A DNA stretch of 64,000 bases, from assembly GCF_904066215.1 (NCBI RefSeq), contig NZ_LR880474.1, positions 2,046,001 to 2,110,000 of the forward strand, in the 5' to 3' direction. Within the stretch, counting starts at the first letter, position 1; every line of letters begins with the position of its first letter. The translations under genes and the position numbers were made by a program. The notes under the pieces were generated by a model. That model saw nothing but the letters and a program-made list of their open reading frames with translations. It was not told the origin of the DNA and made no database searches. The DNA comes from Microbacterium sp. Nx66. GTDB taxonomy: Bacteria; Actinomycetota; Actinomycetes; Actinomycetales; Microbacteriaceae. This document shows positions 35,305 through 43,916 of the stretch, piece by piece.

Positions 35305-36743
35305 GCTGCGGCTCCCTTGAGGTAGGCGGTGAGCCCCTGGCGACCGCCCTCGCGGCCGAATCCGGACTCCTTGTAGCCGCCGAACGGGCTCGACGGGTCG
35401 AAACGGTTGAACGTGTTGGCCCACACGACGCCCGCACGCAGCCGATCCGCGACTGCGAGGATGCGCGAGCCCTTGTCCGACCAGATGCCCGCCGAGAGGC
35501 CGTACGGCGTGTTGTTGGCCTTCGCGATCGCCTCGGCGGGCGTCCGGAAGGTGAGGACCGACAGCACCGGGCCGAAGACCTCGTCTCGGGCGATGCGGTG
35601 CGAGGCCTCGACCCCGGTGAAGATCGTCGGGGCGAACCAGAAGCCCTGCTCCGGGATCGCGCAGTCGGCGGTCCAGCGCTCGGCACCCTCGGCCTCGCCG
35701 ATGTCGCTCAGCTCGCGGATGCGGGCGAGCTGCGCCGCGGAGTTGATCGCGCCGATGTCCGTGTTCTTGTCGAGCGGGTCGCCGAGACGCAGCGTCGACA
35801 GCCGGTTCTTCAGCCGGTCGACGACCTCGTCGTGGATCGACTCCTGCACGAGCAGACGACTCCCGGCGCAGCACACGTGGCCCTGGTTGAAGAAGATGCC
35901 GTTGACGATGCCCTCGACCGCCTGGTCGATCGGCGCGTCGTCGAAGACGATGTTCGCGGCCTTGCCGCCCAGCTCCAGGGTCAGCTTCTTGTTCGTCCCC
36001 GCGACGGCCCGGGCGATGTCGCGACCGACACCCGTCGAGCCGGTGAACGCGACCTTGTCGACGTCGGGGTGACGGACCAGGGCGGCACCGGTCGGCCCGG
36101 CCCCCGTGACGATGTTCACGACACCGGCGGGGAGATCGGCCTGCTGCAGGATCTCGGCGAAGATCAGTGCCGTCAGCGGCGTGGTCTCGGCGGGCTTGAG
36201 CACGACCGTGTTCCCGGCCGCCAGCGCGGGCGCCAGCTTCCACGCGAGCATCAGCAGCGGGAAGTTCCACGGGATGACCTGCCCGGCGACGCCCAGGGCG
36301 CGCGGGTTCGCGCCGAGACCGGCGTAGTCGAGCTTGTCGGCCCACCCCGCGTAGTAGAAGAACCAGGACGCCACGAGCGGCACGTCCACGTCGCGGCTCT
36401 CCTTGATGGGCTTGCCGTTGTCGAGGCTCTCGGCGACGGCCAGCTCACGGGCACGCTCCTGCACGAGGCGGGCGATGCGGAACAGGTACTTGCCCCTGTC
36501 GCGGCCGCTCATCCGCGACCAGACCTTGTCGTAGGCGCGACGTGCCGCGGCGACGGCGCGGTCGATGTCCGCGTCGTCGGCGGAGGCGACCTCGGCGATC
36601 TCCTTCTCCGTCGCCGGGGAGATGGTGCGGAAGGGGGTGCCGGAGCCGTCGACGAACTCGCCGTCGATGAACAGCCCGTAGCTGCCCTTGAGGTTCAGCA
36701 CCGCCGTGGACTCCGGAGCCGGAGCGTATTCCAGGAAGTTCAT
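35301..36743 (-). CDS. NAD(P)-dependent aldehyde dehydrogenase
   Basis: A 480-residue ALDH with a complete active site: PWNFP (Asn), KPAETTP (cofactor lysine), LELGGKAAN (catalytic Glu, about 257) and FFNQGHVCCAGSR (nucleophilic Cys, about 291). In an operon with deoC it is placed to oxidise acetaldehyde released from deoxyribose 5-phosphate. It lies 53 bp after deoC and overlaps the half-length homologue downstream. Confidence 0.92.
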   Translation of the reverse strand: MNFLEYAPAPESTAVLNLKGSYGLFIDGEFVDGSGTPFRTISPATEKEIAEVASADDADIDRAVAAARRAYDKVWSRMSGRDRGKYLFRIARLVQERARELAVAESLDNGKPIKESRDVDVPLVASWFFYYAGWADKLDYAGLGANPRALGVAGQVIPWNFPLLMLAWKLAPALAAGNTVVLKPAETTPLTALIFAEILQQADLPAGVVNIVTGAGPTGAALVRHPDVDKVAFTGSTGVGRDIARAVAGTNKKLTLELGGKAANIVFDDAPIDQAVEGIVNGIFFNQGHVCCAGSRLLVQESIHDEVVDRLKNRLSTLRLGDPLDKNTDIGAINSAAQLARIRELSDIGEAEGAERWTADCAIPEQGFWFAPTIFTGVEASHRIARDEVFGPVLSVLTFRTPAEAIAKANNTPYGLSAGIWSDKGSRILAVADRLRAGVVWANTFNRFDPSSPFGGYKESGFGREGGRQGLTAYLKGAAA

Positions 36744-36765
36744 TTCAATCCCTTGGGTTGCTGCC

Positions 36766-36793
36766 CTTCGACCGGCTCAGGGACCGGCCGAAG
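36766..36793. repeat. REP-like palindrome (CTTCG-CCGG ... CCGG-CGAAG)
   Basis: CTTCG-A-CCGG (36766-36775) mirrors CCGG-C-CGAAG (36784-36793) with CTCAGGGA in the loop, in the 53-bp gap between deoC and the ALDH gene. The CCTTCGA..GGCTCAGG core resembles dispersed palindromes common in many high-G+C genomes. It may act as a transcript stabiliser between cistrons. Confidence 0.45.
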
Positions 36794-36796
36794 AAG

Positions 36797-37798
36797 TCAG
36801 TCGATCGTGACGTAGTCGGGGCCGGAGTAGTGGCCGGTGGCGAGCTTCTGACGCTGCAGGAGCACGTCGTTGAGCAGGCTCGAGGCGCCGAAGCGGAACA
36901 GGTGCGGCTGGAGCCACTCCTCCCCCACGGTCTCGGCGACCGTCACCAGGTACTTGACCGCGTCCTTGGACGAGCGGATGCCGCCGGCGGGCTTCACGCC
37001 GATGCGCTCCCCCGTGCCGCGGTACCAGTCGCGCACCGTCTCCAGCATCAGCAGCGTGGTCGGCAGCGTCGCCGCCGGCTGCACCTTGCCCGTCGAGGTC
37101 TTGATGAAGTCACCGCCGGCGAGGATGCCGAGCCAGGAGGCGCGCTTGATGTTGTCGTACGTGTTCAGCTCGCCGGTCTCGAGGATCACCTTGAGCGAGG
37201 CGTACGAGCCGTCCTCGCGGCGGCACGCCTCCTTGACCTGGGCGATCTGGTCGAACACCAGCCCGTAGCGGCCGGACAGGAACGCGCCCCGGTCGATGAC
37301 CATGTCGATCTCGTCCGCACCGGCCGCGACCGCCTCCGCGGTGTCGGCGAGCTTGATCGCGAGGGAGGACCGGCCGCTCGGGAAGGCGGTGGCCACGGCG
37401 GCGACCGAGATGAGGCCGTCGTCGGGGTCGCCGTGCAGGCTGCCGAGGGCCTCGACCGCGCCGGCGACCATGTCGCCGTAGACGCAGACCGCGGCGACGC
37501 GGGGCGTCGAGGGGTCGGCGGCGTCGGGGTTCTTCGCCTTGGCGACGAGGGACCGTACCTTGCCGGGAGTGTCCGCGCCCTCCAGGGTGGTCAGGTCGAT
37601 CAGCTTGATGATCGTGTCCAGCGCCCACGCCTTCGACGTCGTCTTGATGGAGCGGGTGCCGAGGCCGGCAGCGCGCTGCTCCAGCCCGACGGCGTCCACA
37701 CCGGGGAGGCCGTGCAGGAAGCGACGGAGGGTCGCGTCGTCCGGCTCACCGCCGAGGACGTCCACCGCCGTCCTGCGGCTGAGTTCTGTCGTCGTCAC
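36797..37798 (-). CDS. deoC: Deoxyribose-phosphate aldolase
   Basis: A 333-residue class I aldolase that cleaves 2-deoxyribose 5-phosphate to glyceraldehyde 3-phosphate and acetaldehyde. The Schiff-base lysine is in GGDFIKTSTGK (about 233), with the proton-relay lysine in GVKPAGGI. It belongs to the long DeoC type (about 330 residues). GTG at 37798 overlaps the regulator's stop (GTGA). With the ALDH it gives a pathway from deoxyribose phosphate to acetate. Confidence 0.95.
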   Translation of the reverse strand: MTTTELSRRTAVDVLGGEPDDATLRRFLHGLPGVDAVGLEQRAAGLGTRSIKTTSKAWALDTIIKLIDLTTLEGADTPGKVRSLVAKAKNPDAADPSTPRVAAVCVYGDMVAGAVEALGSLHGDPDDGLISVAAVATAFPSGRSSLAIKLADTAEAVAAGADEIDMVIDRGAFLSGRYGLVFDQIAQVKEACRREDGSYASLKVILETGELNTYDNIKRASWLGILAGGDFIKTSTGKVQPAATLPTTLLMLETVRDWYRGTGERIGVKPAGGIRSSKDAVKYLVTVAETVGEEWLQPHLFRFGASSLLNDVLLQRQKLATGHYSGPDYVTID

Positions 37799-38730
37799 TG
37801 TTCCTCCAACAATGCTCGTGCTGTGGTCTCATCGGTCACCAGGACCCCGCACAGGCCGCTGGTCACGACCGTGCGCGCGATGTCGTGCTTGGCGGGGCCC
37901 GCCGTCACGAAGATGGCCCGCGCGGCGCCGCGCAGGCGGTCGAGCGAGACGCCGACCGTGCGGGCGTCCAACTGCGGGTCGACGATGTTGCCCTCGGCGT
38001 CGACGTAGCGCCCGAGGACGTCGCCGACGGCGCCGCGGCGTGCGAGCTCCTCCACATCGTCGGCGGTGAGATAGCCGTTCTCGACGTGGGCGGAGGTCGC
38101 ATCGCAGGGGCCGGCGGTGAACAGGAACGCCTGGGCGTCCGCGGCCTCCTCCAGCACGGCCGCGACGGTGCGGTCCCCTTCGATCGCCTGCTTCGTCTCG
38201 ACGTGCTCCAGGATCGCGGGGCTCGGCAGCAGGGAGACCTGGCCGGAGGCGCGCTGGGCGATGGTCACCGCGAGTCCCGCGGCCCCGCCCGAGCGCCGGT
38301 TCAGGCTGACGCCGCCGTTGAGCTGCACGACCGTGACACCGTTCGCCCAGCCATCCGGCAGGGCCTCGGCCACGGCGCGGAGCGTCTTGCCCCAGCTCAC
38401 CCCGAGGGTGCGCGGGACAGGGCGGAGGGCGGTCAGGAAGTCCGCTGCCGCCTGGGCGACGCGTTCCAGAGTGCCCTCGTCGCCTTCGGGTGAGGGGACG
38501 ACCACGGCATCGGTGAGGCCGAAGCGCTCCACGAGCTCGCGCTCGAGGCCGAGCCGACGGGCGCGCGGGTGGACGATCTCGATGCGGACGATGCCGCGCT
38601 GCCGCGCCTGCGTGAGGAGGCGCCCGACCTTCCACCGGGAGATCTTCAGGAGACCACCGATCTCGTCCTGCGTCTTGTCCTCGTCGTAGTACAGCTCGGC
38701 GACCCGGACCATGAGCAGATCTTCTTCCAC
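37795..38730 (-). CDS. SorC/DeoR-type sugar-binding transcriptional regulator
   Basis: A 311-residue regulator with an N-terminal SorC-type HTH (AELYYDEDKTQDEIGGLLKIS split, then WKVGRLLTQARQRGIV; residues about 8-45) and a phosphosugar-binding domain of the B. subtilis DeoR/CggR kind (about 55-310). GTG at 38730 follows AAGGAGGA. It heads the deoC operon and is likely its repressor, released by deoxyribose 5-phosphate as in B. subtilis; that effector is inferred from family knowledge. Confidence 0.88.
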   Translation of the reverse strand: MEEDLLMVRVAELYYDEDKTQDEIGGLLKISRWKVGRLLTQARQRGIVRIEIVHPRARRLGLERELVERFGLTDAVVVPSPEGDEGTLERVAQAAADFLTALRPVPRTLGVSWGKTLRAVAEALPDGWANGVTVVQLNGGVSLNRRSGGAAGLAVTIAQRASGQVSLLPSPAILEHVETKQAIEGDRTVAAVLEEAADAQAFLFTAGPCDATSAHVENGYLTADDVEELARRGAVGDVLGRYVDAEGNIVDPQLDARTVGVSLDRLRGAARAIFVTAGPAKHDIARTVVTSGLCGVLVTDETTARALLEEQ

Positions 38731-38835
38731 GGTGTCCTCCTTCCTCCTCCAGGGTAGGCCGGATTCAGCGTTCGCGCACCCATCTGCTCATATGCGCATT
38801 CGCGCCATCCTCCCGCGCGCATCCGCCGGAGACGC

Positions 38836-38871
38836 GAAGAGGACGCCCGTCGCTCGACGGGCGTCCTCTTC
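38836..38871. terminator. Strong hairpin between deo operon promoter and clpP2 end
   Basis: A perfect 17-bp stem (38836-38852 with 38855-38871; core GAGGACGCCC) and a very short loop. It lies 12 bp after the clpP2 stop on the minus strand and upstream of the deo regulator. Most likely it terminates the clpP1-clpP2 transcript and insulates the deo operon. Confidence 0.8.
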
Positions 38872-38883
38872 TGCGGGTGCGGA

Positions 38884-39525
38884 TTACGCGCGCTTGCGCG
38901 AGGTGAGCACCTGGTCGACGATGCCGTACTCCAGCGCCTCGTTGGCCGAGAGGATCTTGTCGCGATCGATGTCGCGGTTGACCTGCTCGACCGGCTTGCC
39001 GGTGTGACGGGCCATGGTCTCCTCCAGCCAGGTGCGCATGCGGAGGATCTCCGCCGCCTGGATCTCGATGTCCGAGGCCTGACCGTGCCCGGCCTCTCCC
39101 ATCGCCGGCTGGTGCATCAGCACGCGGGCGTTCGGCAGCGCGAGACGCTTGCCGGGGGCACCCGCCGCGAGCAGCACGGAGGCGGCCGAGGCCGCCTGGC
39201 CGAGCACGACGGTCTGGATCTGCGGCGCGACGTACTGCATCGTGTCGTAGATCGCCGTCATCGCGGTGAAGGAGCCACCGGGCGAGTTGATGTACATGGT
39301 GATGTCGCGCTCGGAATCCTGGCTCTCCAGGACGAGGAGCTGCGCCATGACATCGTCGGCCGACGCGTCGTCGACCTGCACGCCGAGGAAGATCACGCGG
39401 TCTTCGAACAGCTTGTTGTACGGGTCCTGGCGCTTGAAGCCGTAGGCGGTGCGCTCTTCGAACTGCGGCAGCACATAACGGCTGGAGGGCAGGTTTCCGG
39501 CGGACTGGAACGTGGGTGTGTACAT
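38884..39525 (-). CDS. clpP2: ATP-dependent Clp protease proteolytic subunit ClpP2
   Basis: A 213-residue serine protease subunit. The nucleophile is in LGQAASAAS (S113) and the His is in VLMHQP (H138). A longer N-terminus (about 30 residues more than ClpP1) is typical of actinobacterial ClpP2. It assembles with ClpP1 into the mixed 14-mer driven by ClpX or ClpC. GAGGA precedes the ATG, and it follows clpP1 by 17 bp. Confidence 0.96.
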   Translation of the reverse strand: MYTPTFQSAGNLPSSRYVLPQFEERTAYGFKRQDPYNKLFEDRVIFLGVQVDDASADDVMAQLLVLESQDSERDITMYINSPGGSFTAMTAIYDTMQYVAPQIQTVVLGQAASAASVLLAAGAPGKRLALPNARVLMHQPAMGEAGHGQASDIEIQAAEILRMRTWLEETMARHTGKPVEQVNRDIDRDKILSANEALEYGIVDQVLTSRKRA

Positions 39526-39542
39526 GGTGTCCTCTCGAATCC

Positions 39543-40130
39543 TTACTCGACGCCCGTGCCGCCGCCGCCGGTGACGTCGCTGGCGTGCTCGCGGATGTGG
39601 TCGACGAAGCCGTACTCGAGGGCCTCCTCCGCCGTGAACCAGCGGTCGCGGTCGCCGTCGGCGTTGATCTGCTCGACGGGCTTGCCGGTCTGCGACGCGG
39701 TGATCTCGGCGAGGCGCTTCTTCATCGACAGGATGAGCTGCGCCTGGGTCTGGATGTCGCTCGCGGTGCCGCCGAAGCCGCCGTGCGGCTGGTGCAGCAG
39801 CACGCGGGCGTTCGGGGTGATGTAGCGCTTGCCCTTGGTGCCGCTGGTCAGCAGCAGCTGACCCATGGACGCGGCCATGCCGATGCCGACGGTGACGATG
39901 TCGTTCGGCACGAACTGCATCGTGTCGTAGATCGCCATGCCCGCGGTGATCGAGCCGCCGGGCGAGTTGATGTAGAGGTAGATGTCCTTCTCGGAGTCTT
40001 CGGCGGCGAGAAGGAGGATCTTCGCGCAGATCTCGTTGGCGTTGTCGTCTCGCACCTCCGAGCCGAGCCAGATGATGCGGTCCTTCAGCAACCTGTCGAA
40101 GACGCTTGTCGCGACGAGGGGTTCAGCCAT
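39543..40130 (-). CDS. clpP1: ATP-dependent Clp protease proteolytic subunit ClpP1
   Basis: A 195-residue ClpP with S89 (GMAASMGQ), H113 (LLHQPHG) and the Asp in DGDRDRWF (about 162). The first gene of the clpP1-clpP2 operon, with AGGAG ahead of the ATG. On the minus strand TAGATT upstream is a possible -10. The trigger factor gene lies farther upstream, as in many actinobacteria. Confidence 0.96.
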   Translation of the reverse strand: MAEPLVATSVFDRLLKDRIIWLGSEVRDDNANEICAKILLLAAEDSEKDIYLYINSPGGSITAGMAIYDTMQFVPNDIVTVGIGMAASMGQLLLTSGTKGKRYITPNARVLLHQPHGGFGGTASDIQTQAQLILSMKKRLAEITASQTGKPVEQINADGDRDRWFTAEEALEYGFVDHIREHASDVTGGGGTGVE

Positions 40131-40211
40131 GTCAGCTCCTGCTTCCGTGTTTCAGTGATTCGAATCTACCGGCGCGCGCACAGCCCCTAGGTCGTGTTCG
40201 CCGTCGGCATA

Positions 40212-40706
40212 TCAGGTGTCGCTGCCGGCGATCTCCTGCGCATACGCCGTCATGGATCGGTGGTAGCGCGGCAGGTGCGGGACGAGCGCGAGGATGGCCA
40301 CCGACAGGCCCTGCGCGGGCCGGCCGGCACTGGCGAGGATGAGGGCGTGCACCACCGCGACCGCGTCGCGATACGGTCCGTCCGCCGCGATCTCCTCCTC
40401 GGCGCGGATGACGCGCAGCGCCTCGTCGTAGTCGCCGAGGTTGCGCAGCGAGCTCGCGAGCTGGATCACGCACTGCGGGCGATGCTCCTCATCGAGGCCG
40501 AGCGCCAGGGCGCGACGGTAGAGCTCCACGGCCTCCGCCGGGCGTCCGGCGGAATCGCGGGCACCGGCGCGCTCGAACTCGGCCCGGGCGTCGTCCGCGC
40601 CCCGTTCCGCGGCGAGGGCGTCGATGCGCGCGATCGTCTCGTCGCCGACCTCTTCTCCCGAGGCGTCCGCCCACACCTGATCGATGCGGTCGTCCCAGCT
40701 CGTCAT
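40212..40706 (-). CDS. Tetratricopeptide-repeat protein
   Basis: A 164-residue helical protein with TPR-like units around residues 40-110 (ARDSAGRPAEAVELYRRAL, then LASSLRNLGDYDEALRVIRAEE). The pattern is known from a widespread actinobacterial family of small TPR proteins of unknown function. It sits between tig and clpP1, so a chaperone-related or scaffolding role is possible but unproven. No signal or membrane segment. Confidence 0.8.
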   Translation of the reverse strand: MTSWDDRIDQVWADASGEEVGDETIARIDALAAERGADDARAEFERAGARDSAGRPAEAVELYRRALALGLDEEHRPQCVIQLASSLRNLGDYDEALRVIRAEEEIAADGPYRDAVAVVHALILASAGRPAQGLSVAILALVPHLPRYHRSMTAYAQEIAGSDT

Positions 40707-40730
40707 CCTGTCGTCCTTCCCTCGATGAGA

Positions 40731-40762
40731 AAGAGGGCGGATGCCGCAGCACCCGCCCTCTT
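40731..40762 (-). terminator. Intrinsic terminator of tig
   Basis: AAGAGGGCGG (40731-40740) pairs with CCGCCCTCTT (40753-40762) over a 12-nt loop. Read on the minus strand the stem is followed by TTTCTC, a modest U-tract. It lies 17 bp after the tig stop codon. Confidence 0.75.
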
Positions 40763-40778
40763 CACTCGACCGTGCCGA

Positions 40779-42257
40779 TCACTCGGCGGTGTCGGCATCC
40801 TTCTTGGCCGGAGCCTTCTTCGCAGCCGGCTTCTTGGCGGCGGGCTTCTTCGCCGCGGCGGGCTTCTCGTCCGCGTCGGCGTCCTTCTTGGCGGCCGCCT
40901 TCTTGGCCGGAGCCTTCTTCTTCGCGGCGGGCTTCTCGTCAGCCTCGGCGGCCTTCTCGCCCTCGGCCTCGGCCTCGTCGTCGGTCACGACGAAGTCGGA
41001 GAGGTCGACGGCCTTGCCGTTGGTGTCCACGACCTTGACCTTGCCCAGGGCGATCGCGAGTGCCTTGTTACGGGCGACCTCGCCGACCAGGGCCGGGAGC
41101 TGGTTCGAGGACTGCAGCGCCTCGACGAACTCCTGCGGCGCCATGCCGTACTGCGCGGCGGACTGGATGAGGTACTGCGAGAGCTCCTCCTGCGAGACCT
41201 GCACGTCGGCCTGCTCGGCGATCGTGTCGAGCAGCACCTGCGTGCGGAACTGCTTCTCGCTGGCCTCGGTCACCTCGGCGCGGTGCACGTCGTCCTCGAG
41301 ACGACCCTCGCCCTCGAGGTGGTTGTGCACCTCGTCCTCGATGAGCTGCGGCGGGACCGGGATCTCGATCTGCGCGAGCAGCGTCTCGACGAGCTTGTCG
41401 CGGGCGGCGGAGCCCTGCGTGAAGACGCCCTGCTGCTCGACGCGCTCGCGCAGGCTGTCGCGCAGCTCCGCGATGGTGTCGAACTCGCTCGCGATCTGCG
41501 CGAACTCGTCGTCGGCCTCGGGAAGCTCGCGCTCCTTGACGGCCTTGACGGTGACGGAGACCTCCGCCTCCTTGCCGGCGTGGTCGCCACCGACGAGGGC
41601 GGAGCGGAAGGTGGTGTCCTCACCGGCGGTGAGCGACTCGATCGCGTCGTCGATGCCCTCGAGGAGCTCGCCGGAGCCGATCTCGTAGGAGACGCCCTCG
41701 GCGCGATCGATCTCGGCGCCGTCGATGGTGGCGACGAGGTCCAGCTCGACGAAGTCGCCCTTGGCTGCGGGGCGGTCGACGGGGATGAGCGTGCCGAAGC
41801 GGGCGCGCATGTTCTCCAGCTCGGCGTCGAGGGCGGCCTCGTCGGCCTCCACGGCGTCGACCTCGAGGGTGATGCCCGCGTAGTCGGGGAGCTCGATCTC
41901 CGGGCGCACGTCGACCTCGACGTCGACGAGCAGGTCGCCCGAGAAGTCCTTCTCGTTGGGCCACTGCGTGATCTCGGCCGACGGACGACCGACGATGCGG
42001 AGCTTGTGCTCGGCGGTCGCCTCGCGGAAGAACTTGTCCAGGCCCTCGTTGACGGCGTGCTCGATGACGGCGCCACGGCCGATGCGCTGGTCGATGATCG
42101 GAGCCGGCACCTTGCCCTTGCGGAAGCCGGGGATCTGGACGTCCTGCGCGATGTGCTCGTAGGCGTGCGCGATGCTCGGCTTGAGGTCGTCCGGGGTGAC
42201 CGTGATGGTGAGCTTGACCCGGGTCGGGGTCAGCTTCTCGACGGTGCTGTTCGCCAT
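40779..42257 (-). CDS. tig: Trigger factor with Lys/Ala-rich C-terminal tail
   Basis: A 492-residue ribosome-associated chaperone and peptidyl-prolyl isomerase. The N-terminal ribosome-binding domain carries the [11 protein letters not shown] motif; a FKBP-like domain spans about 160-245 and the helical chaperone arms follow. The last 60 residues are a low-complexity tail of PAAKK and APAKK repeats alternating with Asp/Glu, like histone H1 or HupB tails, well beyond the usual end near residue 430. GGAG precedes the ATG. A good terminator follows. Confidence 0.96.
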   Translation of the reverse strand: MANSTVEKLTPTRVKLTITVTPDDLKPSIAHAYEHIAQDVQIPGFRKGKVPAPIIDQRIGRGAVIEHAVNEGLDKFFREATAEHKLRIVGRPSAEITQWPNEKDFSGDLLVDVEVDVRPEIELPDYAGITLEVDAVEADEAALDAELENMRARFGTLIPVDRPAAKGDFVELDLVATIDGAEIDRAEGVSYEIGSGELLEGIDDAIESLTAGEDTTFRSALVGGDHAGKEAEVSVTVKAVKERELPEADDEFAQIASEFDTIAELRDSLRERVEQQGVFTQGSAARDKLVETLLAQIEIPVPPQLIEDEVHNHLEGEGRLEDDVHRAEVTEASEKQFRTQVLLDTIAEQADVQVSQEELSQYLIQSAAQYGMAPQEFVEALQSSNQLPALVGEVARNKALAIALGKVKVVDTNGKAVDLSDFVVTDDEAEAEGEKAAEADEKPAAKKKAPAKKAAAKKDADADEKPAAAKKPAAKKPAAKKAPAKKDADTAE

Positions 42258-42317
42258 GCTGGTGTGTTCTCCTTGTGGTTTCCGCGCGGAACGCGGCTGA
42301 AAGGTCGTGGGGTCGAG

Positions 42318-42391
42318 TCGGGGCGACAGGAGTTGAACCTGCGACCTCCCGCTCCCAAAGCGGGCGCTCTACCAAGCTGAGCTACGCCCCG
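42318..42391 (-). tRNA. tRNA-Pro (anticodon TGG)
   Basis: A full cloverleaf on the minus strand. A 7-bp acceptor stem CGGGGCG/CGCCCCG, D-arm TAGCTCAGC, anticodon stem CCCGC/GCGGG with loop TTTGGGA (anticodon TGG), and T-arm with GGTTCAACTCC. Discriminator A; CCA is not encoded. It reads CCA proline codons and, by wobble, other CCN. Confidence 0.97.
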
Positions 42392-42421
42392 GGGAATCCG
42401 CACGCAGATTCAGCCCCATCG

Positions 42422-42427
42422 AGTCTA
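42422..42427 (-). promoter_or_regulatory. Putative -10 box (TAGACT) for tRNA-Pro
   Basis: TAGACT on the minus strand lies about 31 bp before the 5' end of tRNA-Pro, in the 94-bp gap shared with the divergent tRNA-Gly. Confidence 0.4.
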
Positions 42428-42455
42428 ACGGACAGGAGCACGCCCGACCGTCCGC

Positions 42456-42461
42456 TATGAT
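42456..42461 (+). promoter_or_regulatory. Putative -10 box (TATGAT) for tRNA-Gly
   Basis: TATGAT differs from the consensus by one base and lies 24 bp before the 5' end of tRNA-Gly. The -35 is not clear. Confidence 0.45.
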
Positions 42462-42485
42462 CGATGGAGTCCGGACTCCGGTTCC

Positions 42486-42559
42486 GGGGGTGTAGCTCAA
42501 TGGTAGAGTCTCAGTCTTCCAAACTGATTGCGCGGGTTCGATTCCCGTCACCCCCTCCA
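42486..42559 (+). tRNA. tRNA-Gly (anticodon TCC)
   Basis: Cloverleaf with acceptor stem GGGGGTG/CACCCCC, D-arm TAGCTCAATGGTAGA, anticodon stem TCAGT/ACTGA with loop CTTCCAA (anticodon TCC), T-arm GGTTCGATTCC, discriminator T and an encoded CCA end (42557-42559). It reads GGA and GGG glycine codons. Confidence 0.97.
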
Positions 42560-42630
42560 CGTCGTCACCTCGGTCGAATACGCTGACAGGATCAGCTCCC
42601 GACCGGAAGGCCTGCCGAGATGAGCGCCTC

Positions 42631-43860
42631 GTGACCGCCCCTCCGCCGTCGGTTGCCGCGACCGCCACGGGGCCGGCACCGGGTGGGCATCGTCTCCCGC
42701 CCGTCCTCTCCTCCGCGTCCGGCGTCCCCCGGCCGCCGCGCGACCGGCGAAGGCTGAAGGGCATCCTCGTCGGCGCCATCGGCACGGTCGTGGTGTTGAC
42801 CGGTCTCGGCATCACGCAACTCGTGGCGAACCAGGGATACGACGAGGCCGCCAGCGGGGTCGAGGACGCCACTCGATCGGTGACCGCCCAGCAGACGGAA
42901 CTCCGACAGCGGACCGCCGATCTGATCGCGGCGACGGACGCCGGGCATGTCATCATCGACACCGGCGCGCCCGCCCTCGCCGTTCCCGAGGACCTCTGGG
43001 CGGCCCTGGACTCCGCCGTGGCGGAGGGCGAGACCACGGGCGGCGAGGCCGAGGACGTCCTCGCGACGCGGCTCCCGGCCGACGAGACGAAACCCGGCTG
43101 GTTCTGGGACCTCTTCGCCGCGACGAGCCGTCTCGCCGAGGACCAGAGCACCCTGCGCGACGTCGCCGAGTCGATGGACAGCGCCTCCACGTCCGCCGCC
43201 GCGAGCGTGGACGCGGTCCGGACGAACGGCGTGGCCGTGCTCACCACCGCGGCCGAGGCCGCCGGCGCCTTCGAGAGCGCGCATCCGTCGACCCGCAACG
43301 CCGCCGTGATCGCTCTGCGCGGAGCCGCCGCGGATGCTCTCGCCGTCACTGAGGTCGACGACGCGGCTGCGGCCGCCTACGTCGCCCTGCAGAAGGCGGC
43401 CACCGATGTCGTCGCGGCCGAGGACGCGGAGCTCGCGGAGAAGGCGGGCCCACTGCGGAACGCCCGGCTCGAGATCGAGGCCTTCGCCCGCTCGCTCGCG
43501 CCCGGCGTCCTGTTGGAGTTCGACTGGGCACCCGTCGTCAACGGCGCCGGGTACAACGGCAGCATGGGCGGCTACACCACCTGGTGGTGGGACGAGCCGG
43601 GACGCGCGGTCATCGAGCTGTCGAACTCGGTCGCGGAGCAGTGGCCCGCAGAGCGCAGCAGAGCGCTCGTCGCCCACGAGGTGGGTCATGCCATCAGCGT
43701 GAAGTGTCAGGACATGTACGACTCGTCCACGCAGGACAGCATCGAGAAGTGGGCGACGGCCTGGGCCATCAGCATGGGCTTCACGGACGACGCCAACGGC
43801 GTATGGGCCTACGGGTATCCCCCGCAGAACTACATCGACGCCGCGGCCGGCTGCCGCTGA
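42631..43860 (+). CDS. Membrane-anchored protein with HEVGH metalloprotease-like motif
   Basis: A 409-residue protein. A Pro-rich cytoplasmic start is followed by one transmembrane helix (about 43-65). Then comes a long Ala/Glu/Thr-rich, probably helical extracellular region (about 70-300) and a C-terminal globular part. The latter has WWWDEPGRAVIELS and LVAHEVGHAISVKC: HExxH at 349-353, as in zinc metallopeptidases. The third metal ligand is not obvious. I do not recognise the family. The GTG start at 42631 is used because no ATG is available before the helix. It could be a cell-surface peptidase. Confidence 0.75.
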   Translation: MTAPPPSVAATATGPAPGGHRLPPVLSSASGVPRPPRDRRRLKGILVGAIGTVVVLTGLGITQLVANQGYDEAASGVEDATRSVTAQQTELRQRTADLIAATDAGHVIIDTGAPALAVPEDLWAALDSAVAEGETTGGEAEDVLATRLPADETKPGWFWDLFAATSRLAEDQSTLRDVAESMDSASTSAAASVDAVRTNGVAVLTTAAEAAGAFESAHPSTRNAAVIALRGAAADALAVTEVDDAAAAAYVALQKAATDVVAAEDAELAEKAGPLRNARLEIEAFARSLAPGVLLEFDWAPVVNGAGYNGSMGGYTTWWWDEPGRAVIELSNSVAEQWPAERSRALVAHEVGHAISVKCQDMYDSSTQDSIEKWATAWAISMGFTDDANGVWAYGYPPQNYIDAAAGCR

Positions 43861-43866
43861 GACGGA

Positions 43867-43897
43867 AGAAGCCGCCGTGATCATCACGGCGGCTTCT
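43867..43897. terminator. Perfect 15-bp palindromic terminator between convergent genes
   Basis: AGAAGCCGCCGTGAT (43867-43881) and ATCACGGCGGCTTCT (43883-43897) are exact complements around one base, and in practice a 3-5 nt loop. CCTCTCGCTC follows on the plus strand. It sits between the HEVGH gene and rbpA and probably terminates both. Confidence 0.8.
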
Positions 43898-43916
43898 CCT
43901 CTCGCTCAGTCGGCGG

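Noticed and set aside
40779..40960. Repeated Lys/Ala codons at the end of tig as a DNA repeat or CRISPR-like array
   Set aside because: The periodicity is of codons in a low-complexity protein tail, without conserved spacers or flanking cas genes.
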